Shown here: positions 31,018 through 42,660 of the stretch, piece by piece
How positions within the stretch are numbered: the first letter of the stretch is position 1
Layout: each line of letters starts with the position of its first letter
Source: Dimorphilus gyrociliatus
Lineage: Eukaryota; Annelida; Polychaeta; Dinophilidae
Assembly: GCA_904063045.1 (NCBI GenBank)
Contig: CAJFCJ010000014.1
Location: 1,919,643-1,983,642, forward strand
Reading direction: 5' to 3'
Length of the DNA: 64,000 bases
Made by a program: the position numbers and the translations under genes
The notes under the pieces: model-generated
What the model was told of the DNA's origin: nothing
What the model saw: the letters and a program-made list of their open reading frames with translations, nothing else
Databases searched by the model: none

Positions 31018-31533
31018 GGCTTAGTTTGTGAATGATAAATGCTGAAGACAATGTTGACTTGATCACATGACACTTTATCATGCTATCTATCATGTGACCA
31101 AGTAAAACTTAAAATTTTATTTTTCGTATACATAATGCGATATTTTATCATTGAAGGACAAATAAAACAATAGAAAAGGATAAATAATTGTTTGATGAAA
31201 AGTGCCATTAAGACGTGTTATAGTTTTCATTAAAAAATGGCAGCCGTTGAAAATATGAAATTCTACTTGAAAAAAAATCGAAGAATCTCATTAAGATATT
31301 TAACAAGCAAATGGGAAAGCTCTCGCATATCATTTAGAGTTTGGAGTAAACTTTTTTTCAAAAAATGTCTATGTGCAAACTACTTTAGTCTGTAGTAATT
31401 ATACATAACAAGTACAGAGAAAAACCGCCTCTTCTGTGAAACAAAATGGCGTACGTAAAAAAATTTGATAGTCATAGTACAACTACAATGATCTTCATCA
31501 TCTGCCACGACAAAGATATTAGCAGACGACAAA
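31018..31533. promoter_or_regulatory. Bidirectional promoter of alpha-mannosidase and SCFD1 with inverted E-box-like arms
   Basis: CTTGATCACATGA at 31058-31070 and TCATGTGACCAAG at 31090-31102 form an inverted repeat with one mismatch over 13 bases. The arms contain TCACATGA, one base from the CACGTG core of the TFEB/CLEAR lysosomal element. They lie 40-85 bases upstream of the mannosidase start. The regulatory role is inferred. Confidence 0.55.
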
Positions 31534-33909
31534 ATGTCAGCGTCCCTAAAAGATAAACAAATCGGTAAGTTTAAAGAAACTTAAATTAAATCACTTTAAA
31601 GAAATTTATGTTCTGAATAATTAGTTAAATAAGCTTTCGCAATTGAGAACTTATATTTTAAAGTGTTAAAAAGTTCTTGAATAATTCAATAAAAGAACAT
31701 TCGAAAAAAACAGATGCTTTGAAACGTGTTCTAAATCTCAACGTCGTCGTTGGTAAAACAACAACAACCGAACCTCAATGGAAGGTAACTAACGAGATGT
31801 TTTTAAATAAATATTAATCTTAATTTTCGCAAGGTTCTCATATATGATGACTGGAGTCAAGATATAATTTCGCCTCTGTTTAGCTTGAAAGAGTTAAGAG
31901 ATACCGGTGTGACTCTACATTTGTGAGTTTTGTTTTTTTTATTATTGGAAAAGCAATTGATTATACTGGAGTGTAATTTTATGAATTGTGTTTTAGGAAT
32001 TTAAATAAGCAGAGAGAAGCCATACCCGATGTTCCTGCAGTTTATTTAGTCGCTCCAACTGATGAAAATATTAATAAAATATGCATTGATATTGAAAATA
32101 AACTGTATGAAAGCTTTTATTTCAATTTTATAAGTGCCATACCAAGGGCAAAATTAGAGAAAATTGCTTCTGCTGCTGTTGAAGTGAATAATGTTCAATC
32201 AGTCTCTGCAGTTATGGATCAATATGTTCAATTTATTTGCTTAGAAGACGAAATGTTTATAACGAAACAAAGAGATACCTTTAATTTATCTTACTATGGT
32301 CTTCATCGAGCTCGTATGACTGATACAGAAATGAACCAAACATTAGATTCTCTCGCTGACACGCTTTTCTCTGTTCTAGTTACAAAAGGTCAAATCCCTA
32401 TTATCCAATGTCCAAGAGGGAATGCTGCAGAAAAGCTGTCTGAGTTATTAGATAAAAAATTACGTGATCAAATGAAAGATGCTCGAACTCATATGTTTTC
32501 TGGAGGAATAGATGCTTCATCTTTACATCGACCTTTACTTGTTATACTCGACAGAGACGTTGATCTGGCTACACCACTTCATCACACATGGACGTATCAA
32601 GCCCTCGTTCACGATGTTCTCAATCTATCTTTAAATAGAGTCCAGATCAAAGAAAAATCTTTTGATTTAGACAGTAAGAATGATAACTTGTGGAATAAAC
32701 AGAGAGGTTCTCCTTTTCCCGAGGTTGCCCAAGAAGTGCAAATGGAATTGGAAAAATGTAAAAATAGAGAAGAAGAATTAAGAGTATTGAAGGCTTCCAT
32801 GGGCGCTGAGGAAGACGTCGATGGAACAACAGCGAGGTTATCCATGGCCGTCACATCATTACCAGAAATATTAGCAAAAAAGAGAAATGTTGATATGCAT
32901 ATTGATATTGCTGCATCTCTGTTAGATCAGATTAAAGAGCGAAAATTAGATAGTTTTTTTGAAATGGAGGAAAAATTGTTGAGCAAATCATCCAAATTAG
33001 GCGATAAAAATTTGCAAGAACTGCTAAGAGATCCCCAAGGTATTTTATATGTAAAAATATGTATTTCTACATAACTCTCATCTATGAATTATATAATTTA
33101 GCCGGAACTCCAGAAGACAAGGTAAGACTCTTTATTATCAGTCTCCTTTGCACAAAGGAAAATATTTCGGAAGCCGAAATGGATAGTTATTGTAATATTC
33201 TTCAAAGTGCAAATTGCGATCTGGCAGCCGTGCAATATATTAGAAAATGGAAGTAAGTAAGAATATTTGAAAATCCTTTCATATATACTGATCACTTAAA
33301 ATTTAGGGCTTTTACATCCATGTCTATGGGTTCATTGACTTACGGTGGCTCCGATCATTATGGAACAAGAACGGATTCAATGTTTGGAAAACTTTTAGAT
33401 AAAGCATCTAAATTCGCTATGGAAGGAGTAAAAAATTTAGTCGTTGAGAAACATAATTTGGTTGTTACAAAAATAGTCGATGCTTTAATGGAGCTAAAAT
33501 CTACTCCTGAAACTGATAACTTTAGATATTTCGACCCAAAAATATTACGTGTAACAGATCCGTGAGTAGTTTGCGCAGATAATGAAAATGTGTCTTTATT
33601 GCTATAAAATATTAATTCTCCGTCAGCTCAAACATACCAAGAACAAAAACTCCATTCCAAGAAGCAATCGTTTTTGTTGTAGGTGGAGGAAACTATATCG
33701 AGTATCAGAATTTAATGGATTATTGCAAAACGAAATTACAGAATAGCACAGTTAAAAAGAAAATAATTTATGGTTGCTCAGAATTATTGAATGCTACTCA
33801 ATTTTTATCGCAAGTAAGTTTACTTTCATTAATTACAAGTTTTATATCTAAAAGTTTACTTAATGAAATTATTTTTTTATTTTAGTTATCCGAATTAGGA
33901 AATGAGTAG
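31534..33909 (+). CDS. SCFD1: SCFD1/Sly1, Sec1/Munc18-family protein
   Basis: Eight exons (31534-31564, 31714-31784, 31834-31922, 31997-33039, 33102-33252, 33307-33561, 33627-33813, 33886-33909) give 616 residues, close to human SCFD1 (642). Family blocks appear in order: [81 protein letters not shown]-like [10 protein letters not shown] and [16 protein letters not shown]. Sly1 binds the N-peptide of syntaxin-5/18 and supports SNARE assembly in ER-Golgi transport. The last exon encodes only LSELGNE. The stop is 166 bases from the convergent CCDC57 stop, so the 3' ends probably overlap. Confidence 0.96.
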
Positions 33910-34075
33910 TAAGTTACTTCGCTAATTATGTTATCAATAAATTGTATGATTCAAGAAGTTTAATATATTTTTTTCTAAAAAAATTAAACTATTAAGAATA
34001 AAAGACGAAAAAGAAATGAATTTGTTTCCTTAAGCATAAATACTAATTGAATATAATTGAATATCACAGTAATAT

Positions 34076-36574
34076 TTACTTTGTCCGTAATTTGTTCAAC
34101 TGAGAAAGTGTTTTTGCTTTCTTATCATCTTTAACATTATAGTTTCGAACCTTCAGTTTGCTTTTATTAAGAGATGGACGTGGATTGCTTATTCGTTTTT
34201 TTGCCCAAAGACCAGCAGGTGTAGGTTGAATATCTGCGTGCTTAGCTTTGACTAGTAGGCCGTCAACTTTGGAATCTTTCTTTGGTGTAGAAGCGCCTGA
34301 GGGTTCTGGTACGTCTAGTAATTTCCATATATCTTGCAAAGACTGCCCTGTCGATGACATTGTGTTCAATAGCTGCATGTCTTGATCTCGTTGGGTTCGT
34401 TTTGGAACTTGTCCTGTGGTGTTGGCTGCCAATTGACGTTTTGTTAATTCGTATTGAAGCTCTTCTAGCTTTTGAAGTTTGTCTATTTTAGGTGATTTCG
34501 GCGACGTATTCACTTCCTTAATTGGTGGCTCATCAAAGTCTTGGATAGAAAGTTTTTCTTTGAGGCGCTCTACTTCGGCTTTGTGACTGTTGCTTAAATC
34601 AACTAGTTGCTCTTTCTCAGTTAATAATTGCTCTATTTTTGAAGCTGCATTTTTCAGTTTGTGTTTTAAAAATGTTATTTGATCATCAGTGTTGGCTAGT
34701 GGTCTATTAGCTAATTCGCTTTCTAGTTGTTGTATGACAAGTTCTTGAGCACCGAATGAAATTTGTTTATGGGCTTGAGCGCTTCGTAACTTTAAGTCAG
34801 ATACTTGTCTTCTAAGAGCCGAATTTTCTTCCTCAACCTGCAGCCGAACCCTATTTAATTCTTTACATCTGGCATCACTTTCCGAATAAGCTGCTTCTAA
34901 ATCAACAACCCTCTTCTTGTAACTTGAAATCTGAGTATTATATTTGTCTTCATTTGCCACTAGCTCATAGCGCAACTGCTGTACAGAAACGTTAGATGTT
35001 CCTTGGTCGTTAACGCTCATCTCTAGAGCGTGATTACGAGCTTGCATAGCTCTGACTTGAGCAGATAATTCAACTTTATCACTTCTTAGTTTTGTTATTA
35101 ATCTATTTAACTCTCCTATATGGGCTTTAATATAAGCATTTTCAATTTCGGGAAGTTCACCTTGTACATCTTCTTCATCTACTTCTTTACTGGGTTTATT
35201 ATTGACTAATTCCATTTGCTCTCTCATTTGAGTAATTGTTGTTCTCAGTGTTACATTTTGCCTCGTTAGATCTTCAACTTCTGGATTATTTTCTAAGCGT
35301 GTTAAAGCTTTTTCTAGTTTTTTCTCACACTCAATCAATTGAGCTCTAGCTAAATCCCTTGATTTTCCAACTTCTTCTACAGTAACATCAATTCTTTCAC
35401 GATGCTCGCTCTGTACTTTCTCAACTTTGCGTTCAAAGTCCAGTTCTAATTGAGTCTTTTGAGCCTCCAATCTCTTATAAGCTTTATTAGAAGATTCAAC
35501 ATTTTTCATTAATTTATCATTAGACACTTGAACAGAAGATAATTCAGCTTTCAATTGTAAAATATGCTCTTCCAGAGATTTGTTTTTACATTCAAACGCC
35601 CTTAAATCTTTAATAATATCATCCTGATGTCGTATCTGATCGCGAAGGTGACTGACGGTACTACTATTTTCATTTTGATTCATATTCATGGAAGCTTTTA
35701 ATTGAATAATGCTATTTTCTAATTCATGAACTCTTCTTTCCAATTCTGAATTCTTTTTACCCATTGAGTCAATTGCATTATATTTTTCAGCTTTTATCCT
35801 TTCCAATGCATTTTCAATTTCTTTAATTTGAAAATCTTTTGATGATAAGAGATCATCAGTTTTCCATTGCACTTGTCTAGAAATGGTTTGAGCTTCGTCT
35901 CTATCTTTGGCTAATTTATCATTAAGAATTCGCATTTGCTCCATTTCTTTCGAAAGGACTTCTATTTTTAATGTACTCTGTCTGTGAGCTTCTTCGAGTC
36001 TTTGATACCTTGATGATTCTTCGGTTGTTTGAACTCTTAGCAGATCTTCATACTGCTGTGAAACATCCCTCTTTGTGCCTTCTAAGTCAATTTTTAAACT
36101 CTCAATAAGTAAAGTTAAGTTAGAATTTTCTTTTTCCTTTTCAAACAATTTTTCGCTTAAATCACTAATTTCTCTCTGATAGCGATTTTGAAGCTCGATT
36201 TCTCTATCTTTTAATCTCTTTGTACTTGAACTGAAAAGATTTTCATGTCTTTCGTTCTCTTTTCGCTTTTCTTCTGACAACTTGTCTAACTTTGTTGATA
36301 GTTCTGATATAAGTGATTCTTTTTCTATTAATTGCTTTTGAAAAGAATGAAATTTTATTTCGTAACTCTCTAATTCTGTATCTCTTTCGGCTAACAGTTT
36401 AAAATTGTACTTGAAATCACTTTTGAGCTTGTTAAAGCGAGATTTTAGCTCATCCTTTTCTGCGTTAGATTCTTTTAATAAATTTTCTAATTTTGCAATT
36501 CGACCTTGACGAAGACGTCTACTTTCTTCTTCCATAATTCGAACTTGATGTTCGATTTCGTCTTCGCTATTCAT
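34076..36574 (-). CDS. CCDC57: Coiled-coil protein, CCDC57-like
   Basis: This is one uninterrupted 832-residue frame, almost wholly predicted coiled coil to about residue 690. The N-terminal block KSDFKYNFKLLAERDTELES matches the CCDC57 signature of a short [DN]F.YNL..L.ERD.ELE stretch. No other domain is visible. The last 120 residues are Pro/Lys/Ser rich, with DIWKLLDVPEPSG and a basic end. In vertebrates CCDC57 is a centriolar-satellite and microtubule-associated protein needed for centriole duplication and ciliogenesis. The intronless structure is unusual here and could reflect an old retroposed copy. Identification rests mainly on the N-terminus. Confidence 0.75.
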   Translation of the reverse strand: MNSEDEIEHQVRIMEEESRRLRQGRIAKLENLLKESNAEKDELKSRFNKLKSDFKYNFKLLAERDTELESYEIKFHSFQKQLIEKESLISELSTKLDKLSEEKRKENERHENLFSSSTKRLKDREIELQNRYQREISDLSEKLFEKEKENSNLTLLIESLKIDLEGTKRDVSQQYEDLLRVQTTEESSRYQRLEEAHRQSTLKIEVLSKEMEQMRILNDKLAKDRDEAQTISRQVQWKTDDLLSSKDFQIKEIENALERIKAEKYNAIDSMGKKNSELERRVHELENSIIQLKASMNMNQNENSSTVSHLRDQIRHQDDIIKDLRAFECKNKSLEEHILQLKAELSSVQVSNDKLMKNVESSNKAYKRLEAQKTQLELDFERKVEKVQSEHRERIDVTVEEVGKSRDLARAQLIECEKKLEKALTRLENNPEVEDLTRQNVTLRTTITQMREQMELVNNKPSKEVDEEDVQGELPEIENAYIKAHIGELNRLITKLRSDKVELSAQVRAMQARNHALEMSVNDQGTSNVSVQQLRYELVANEDKYNTQISSYKKRVVDLEAAYSESDARCKELNRVRLQVEEENSALRRQVSDLKLRSAQAHKQISFGAQELVIQQLESELANRPLANTDDQITFLKHKLKNAASKIEQLLTEKEQLVDLSNSHKAEVERLKEKLSIQDFDEPPIKEVNTSPKSPKIDKLQKLEELQYELTKRQLAANTTGQVPKRTQRDQDMQLLNTMSSTGQSLQDIWKLLDVPEPSGASTPKKDSKVDGLLVKAKHADIQPTPAGLWAKKRISNPRPSLNKSKLKVRNYNVKDDKKAKTLSQLNKLRTK

Positions 36575-37195
36575 ATTCGCTTATCTTTATTACAGGCTGT
36601 GACTTGATCAAATTTAATAAATTTCCCTTTTCGTTTAAAGATGGCAATAATTTCAAATTCTTTTATTTGTAAATGTCGATATACTGATGATGCTTTGTAC
36701 TATATTAAATAATCTAACTTATTCCAGCATTCTTTAATTAAAGGATTTAAATGGAATTTATAGTTGTAAGTTTTCCAATAACATATATCTTTATATTCCT
36801 TAGTCTGATCACACATTTACGCAAAAAGGCCTCTTTGTATAAAAATCTAAGGTCTCCCTTAAGGTAAAAACTTTAAAGAGTAATCCTTTTAATTGTAAAA
36901 TATTAAGATTTGTATTCTTACTAGTATAGATCTAGCAGAAAGACTGACACTTATTCCGTCACCTTGTTTGAGATGGATACCTAGCTTAACGACGAAAACT
37001 TTTTTAGATTATCTAATACGTTAATTTAGTAATAATAAAGATAAGGTTTTCGAAAAAATTTAACATAATTAAGAAATTTTTAAAAAAATAAATAAAATAC
37101 GAAGGAATATATCTCACTGAGCGATAATAGGGAAAATAAACACATGTACTTACCAGGATTTAACTATTTAAGTTCAACATCGGATTTCTTGTACA
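36575..37195. promoter_or_regulatory. Divergent spacer of CCDC57 and MCAT
   Basis: About 620 AT-rich bases between outward-facing start codons. No standard core or factor motif stands out. Confidence 0.4.
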
Positions 37196-38906
37196 ATGAT
37201 TTTAAGAAATATTAAAAAGTTGCACAAAAACACAAGCTATATGAAATGTATAGCATCAAGATGTTTAAATCAGAAAACAACTGATAATAATGAGTTTGTT
37301 AATAAAGATCTATCAGAATACTTATCAAACGATCCTCCAGAAAGACCGATAGATCCAGAATTTCCGTCTGATTATGAAGAGTATAGAATGCAAGAATGGT
37401 TAAAGTATAATAAAATCAAACGATCTCAAGAAAAGAAAGTTAAAAGGCCGCTTATTGATCCAAGGGATACTTCTATAATTCTTTTTCCGGGACAAGGAGC
37501 TCAGTTTGTGGGTAAGAACAATCGCCTAAACCTTGATAGCGATATTTACGTATATAACACTAAGAAAGAGTACCTTCAAAACAATTACACTTTTCGTTAT
37601 TTAACATAGGTATGGGCAGAGAGACACTTAACTTTCCAAATGTTAGAAATATGTTTGAGGCGGCAAGTACAAGAATGGGAAAAGATTTATTAAAATTATG
37701 TCTTGACGGACCAATAGAAGAATTAAATAAAACTGAAAATTGTCAACCAGCCGTGTTTCTTTGTAGTTTAGCAGCAGTAGAAAAACTAAAAAATTTGGAG
37801 CCTTATGTATGTTATTGAATTTCCTTTTCTCCTCTTTTCTTCATATACTGTATATTTAATTAATAATATATAATAAATAAAAAACGAACACCAAAAACAG
37901 GCTATTGAAAAGTGTATAGCAACCGCCGGATTTAGTCTTGGAGAAATTACAGCTTTGGTATTTTCCGGAGCTTTTTCATTTGAGACTGGTATCATCTTTT
38001 TTTCGATTAATCATGTCATTTATCATATAAAGAAAATGTTATATTTTTAGGTTTGCAAGTTGTTATAAATAGAGCCAAAGCAATGCAAAAAGCTTCAGAG
38101 ATTATACCATCGGGTTTAGCAAGGGTATTCCTCAAATCTAACTCTAAATTAGGTTTTGCTTGTAAAACTGCAAGAGATTATTGCAAGTAAGCTTGCTCAT
38201 TTTTATTTAAATAAATAAATGTATATAAATTACTATTTGAAATATAATTATTATTTCTATCATTCCCAGGGATAAGCTAAAAATTGAAAATCCTGTTTGC
38301 GGTGTAGCCAATTATTTGTTTCCGGAATGCAAAGTAATTGGTGGAAATATCGAGGTTTGCTCCTTTTAAAATATATATAAAACATATATACAATGCGTTT
38401 ACGTTTAAAAATTTTACAGGCTTTACAATTTATAAAGGATAATAGAAGAGAATTTAAACTACTAGGTGTTCAAATGCTTCACGTTTCTGGTGCATTTCAT
38501 ACCGAATTAATGAGTTCTGCACAAGAAGACTTTAAAAATACGCTAAATCATGTCAAAATTGATAAACCTATTGTCCATACATATTCAAATATAGAAGTCA
38601 GTCCGTATAAAAAAGTAAATGATATAAAAAAATTATTAGTAAAACAGGTAAGATAATTAAAAAGCAAGAATATTTAATTTAATTAATTATTACGTAATAT
38701 TTATTGGCTTTTTACGTTTTCTTTCCATCTAACAAAAGTTGGTAAAGCCTGTAAAGTGGGAGCAAATTATGCATACAATCTATACAAGAGACAAAACAGA
38801 GGAATTTCCGGATACTTTTGAATTAGGACCTGGAAAACAACTGGGAAGTATATTAAAATCAACTAACAGAAGAGCTTTTTCTTATTATAAATCAATTAAT
38901 ATATAA
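37196..38906 (+). CDS. MCAT: Mitochondrial malonyl-CoA:ACP transacylase
   Basis: Seven exons (37196-37511, 37610-37806, 37901-37988, 38051-38186, 38270-38354, 38420-38647, 38739-38906) give 405 residues. The N-terminus is basic and fits a mitochondrial targeting peptide. ILFPGQGAQFVGMG opens the catalytic domain, TAGFSLGEITALVFSGA places the acyl-accepting Ser near residue 183, and VSGAFHTELM carries the catalytic His. KWEQIMHTIY and FELGPGKQLGSILK close it, as in human MCAT. The enzyme loads malonyl groups onto mitochondrial ACP for type II fatty acid and lipoate-precursor synthesis. Intron 2 contains an ATACTGTAT motif. Confidence 0.96.
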
Positions 38907-39784
38907 AATTCCTTTATTTTTATAAGAATACAAAATATTTATTAATTAAATGTAAGTATATCTGTTAAATAAAGATCAGTCTTGCAAAAAAATAACCATT
39001 CGTTAAAGTAATTGATACGAAAGTATTTATAGTAATGTTACCTGACAGTTAGCTATCAAGGCACTGATACCTTAATATCAAGTTTAATTTTTAACGATCT
39101 AATGATACTACATTATTAAAATATAATCCATTTTTATTAAAAAAAAACATGCAGTATAGACATTCAAAACTTGAAATTTGTATTTCAAATTTTAGAAACT
39201 AGTTCAAATATTGTATATTCTATTTGTACAGCAAAAATATACTCAAATTTTGCAGTTTAGTTTGAAATAATTTAATTATAAATTACTCTATTTCTTCCAG
39301 TTAAATTAAAAAATTAAATAGTAAGAATAGATCGATATTATCGTTTAAAAAACCTCTTTTAGTAGCTATTGAACAAATTTTAGGTATAATAAGTAATGTT
39401 TCTGTTACGTTAACACCTAAGAAGTCATTACTGTTGAATTTAAAAAATCTTCTTATTTTTAATCGATTCTTTCACTTTTTCTTTGCAATTAGTACTAAAA
39501 TGCACTAACTTTTAGTTACACTACCTTAATACTAATGAATTACCGTCAGAAAATTAGGGTGAAATTCTAAAGGTTTCAATTTTAATTGGTTTCAGAGGAA
39601 AAAAACTTAATTTAACCTTGTCAGCAAAAAAAAGTATTTGTTTTAGTTTTTACTTAACTTTTCTTTTAACGTCTTATTTTACTTTGAAAAGACTCAAGTA
39701 AAAACGTTGAAACTATTACTTAAATTGGGTAGTCAATTTTCTATGTGATATTTCTTAGTTCCTGCTCGTAGCCTCAAGTAGATG
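38907..39784. other. Convergent intergenic region, no gene seen
   Basis: AT-rich sequence between the MCAT and DDIAS-like stops. AATAAA near 38968 could end the MCAT transcript. Confidence 0.5.
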
Positions 39785-41087
39785 CTAGTTTTCTTCATTA
39801 ATTGTAATTTCAGCGAATGAATCTGTTGTAGAATCAGCAAATAGATCGGGGCTGTTTATATTAGGGTGGTATTGAGGAGTAGATGTTGATAGGCTATAAT
39901 TACTCTTATTGCAGGGTGTAAATGTTTGATAAGAATTGAAAGTTTCATTTGTAGATAGCGAATTGTTTGTTAGAAAGGAAGATGATTCACTACTGTCTAA
40001 GAATAAATCGGCTGATCTGTCGATGTAATGCTTCCTAGCAGTTAATGGATTATATGTTGATTTACTCCATAGATCAGTTAAACTTTGATCGGTCCATTTT
40101 GCACTCGAGCTGCTTGTCTGATTTAGACTAGCATCGGGTGTTTCTTTTCGTTCTGAGAAGTTTAGAAAAGTGTTATCGATGTAAGATTTGTCTGCTACAG
40201 CTTGAGTTTGAAATTGTTTAAGAAAGCTATCAGTCCTACCATATCTATGGTTAGAATCTTGAAAAAATTGCAGAAAACTTCCATCATTTGTAGTAGCATC
40301 AATAATTGAGTTATTTCTTGCGTTTGCTTCCTTTACTGCAGGATTTCCAGTCTGCTTATTATTCATTAGACTTTGAGGTATTGTTAACGATCTCATCATA
40401 TCGTATTGAAAAGTTGCCGAACAAGTTGGCTGAATGTTCTGTGATGCATCTTGTAGTAATTGCTTGAAACATTCACTAACTGTTATTCTGTTTGATTCAA
40501 AAGTCGCTCTCTTAATATCGTGAGAAGCGGGACAATCGCCATTCACTTCGCAGACTTTTTTCAATGTATGACATGGTAATTTTTTCCTCACATGGAATGA
40601 AACTAGAAATTGACCGTTTACAAAAGTTCGGTTTACGGAAGCATTTATCAGCTCTTCTACCTCTTCTTTAGAGCGGGTAGAGTAAACACCCTCAGTAAAT
40701 CTTTATGATTGAATAAATTCTCACTTATTTAATTTATTTATCTTATAGAAGATACTCACTTAATAAACTCGTTCGCCTCTAATCCAAATAGATTGGTTAA
40801 ACCTCTCCCAAAGACGGCTATGGGGAAATATCCCGTGTCATCACAGCATTGTATATGCAATCGATAGCGAAATTTAATGCTTTCCTTTTTACTTCCACGA
40901 AAACATTTTCTACATCGACACCTAGAGATTGATCAAAGAATTAAAAATAATTTAAAAACTACCATCGATTATCGCTCAATACTCACAAATTTCCTTCAAT
41001 CTCAATTCTTCCTCCGCATATAATACAGTTAGAATAAAAGTAGACAGAATCTAAAATTTTTACTACTTTTATTAATACAAAGGCCAT
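39785..41087 (-). CDS. DDIAS/noxin-like protein with RPA-type OB fold
   Basis: Three exons (41087-40987, 40921-40760, 40700-39785) give 392 residues. The N-terminal 110 residues look like the replication protein A C-terminal-type OB domain with a zinc knuckle: SNCIICGG and LCRCRKC supply two Cys pairs, followed by FRYRLHIQCCDDTGYFPIAV and FGRGLTNLFGLEANEF. ITVSECFKQLLQ matches a conserved piece after the OB fold in DDIAS (noxin), a DNA-damage-induced anti-apoptotic factor. The remaining 230 residues are Ser/Thr/Asn rich and disordered. I start at ATG 41087; the frame continues upstream without another ATG. The intron 2 acceptor (CATAAAG) is weak but is the only one that keeps frame. Confidence 0.72.
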
Positions 41088-41887
41088 ATCATACTTGATT
41101 AAAACATAATAAATCGATAGTATGTATCCAGTAATATAAAATTCAAAGTTTAAATTACTCTCAAATTGTTTTCCACTTGCGTTTATTGAACTGTCCAGAA
41201 TTTTAGGCGCCAAAACAATTCAACAGGAAAAAAAGAACAAAGACAAGGAAAAGTTTTAGAAAAGATAAATGAGGGTATAAATAAAAATCATCCTTCACCG
41301 TAGTAGCATTTATCAAAAGAGTTTTAGGTTAAATATGACATTTTACGAGGATGTTTAATAATCTAATAGAGATAATCATTATTATATTGTAAACTAATCT
41401 TAATTAACAGCAAAACAGGTAAAGGTATTATTATACAACAACTGAAAGAATACGGTATTTTTCTAACATTAAACATGTTTTTCTATATCACAAAGATTCA
41501 AAAAAAAGAGAGAAAGGAAAAGAGAGGATATTGTTTATTATTTTGTAAGGGCTTTCAATAATATATCAAAGTTGACGTCTTTAGGAAAGGAGACAGGATG
41601 CAAAGATATTGATTGCCTGAGTGCAATTAGTGCTTTATATAAAAGAAAATATGATTAAAAACTTTCGTAACAGTAAGATACTATTGAACGGAATCTTTAA
41701 TTATTTGCTTTAGCTGAGTTCTTTTATATTATAAATTTAATAGACGTTACTTTCTAACAGATACAAGATAACTTTAAAATTATTAATCATTCGTTAAGGC
41801 TTCTATCGCGTTTAAATTAGGTGATAATAGCTTTTTTCATTTTTTAGACAATTCGTGTAGAACGTTTCACTTCTACTTTTGGAATTC
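41088..41887. promoter_or_regulatory. Upstream region of the DDIAS-like gene with an E2F-type site
   Basis: GGCGCCAAAA at 41206-41215 reads TTTTGGCGCC on the minus strand. It contains the E2F consensus TTTGGCGC, about 120 bases upstream of the DDIAS-like ATG, where cell-cycle control would make sense. The remainder is AT-rich spacer. Confidence 0.5.
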
Positions 41888-42660
41888 CTAAAGAAGTTTA
41901 TTTATACAATATATTCTTTTAAATAGTATATTTATTAATAATTTCTTATTACCGTAATTGTAATTAGAGTCTGGCTCTGAAATTGGAAAATTCGTATAAC
42001 TAGAATTGATTAGAGTGTGATAAAATTCATCTTTAGGCTCTGTAAAAATTTTCTTCTTTTTACAACATCGATAAATAGAGACGACTGAAATCAATAGAGA
42101 ATATAGATTAGAGATAAAATAAAGAGAAGGGGGGAGGAGGCATAGTATAAATAAAGAGAAAAAACAAATTAACCCCCAAGTAAGCAAAGGCTTATTGAAA
42201 TGAAAGAAACTCCTAGAGAAGCAATCCAAATGATTCTATTAAAATCTGATAAACCGAATAATTCAGTTTTCGAGCAACAGCCCATCTTTTTTATCCGATG
42301 ATCACAACATTTATACTGATAGGGTAGACCATCATAAGGACAATAAAAGATTTTGAATGTTAAATTATTGTATAACTCCTCTTTTCCATCATCTCTACCT
42401 CTCCATTCGGCACTAAGGTCAATTTCATTATATAATTCCTTGCAAATTCTGGCACCAAATATATTCCTTTCGCAAATACGAATCTTTTCCTTATTGATTT
42501 TATAAACGCAAGTGACGCCATCCTCAAAGTGTTTAATCGGCGTCGCGACATCCAATCGTCCCGTAGTCAATGAAGCATTCTCTAGAGATTCTTTAAATGT
42601 TGTATTGTTTGACAGTACTTTTCCAATAAGGAGTACGAGAGGGAGAATAAAAGCTATCAT
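41888..42660 (-). CDS. Shisa-like type I membrane protein
   Basis: Two exons (42660-42174 and 42084-41888) give 227 residues. Residues 1-17 are a signal peptide. A lumenal or extracellular Cys-rich part contains CVYK, ICER, RICKE, then YCPYDGLPYQYKCCDHRIKK and MGCCSK. The double-Cys ending just before a transmembrane helix (IIWIASLGVSFISISLCLLG) is the layout of Shisa and related CC-TM adaptors. After the helix comes a juxtamembrane YRCCKKKK and a short polar tail. Family placement is by layout only. TACG|GTAATAAG near 41945 could be another donor, so the last 20 residues are uncertain. Confidence 0.6.

Noticed and set aside
41888-42229. Separate membrane protein start (hydrophobic frame at 42229-42085)
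   Set aside because: The hydrophobic stretch is the intron of the Shisa-like gene read in another frame; splicing gives a better protein.
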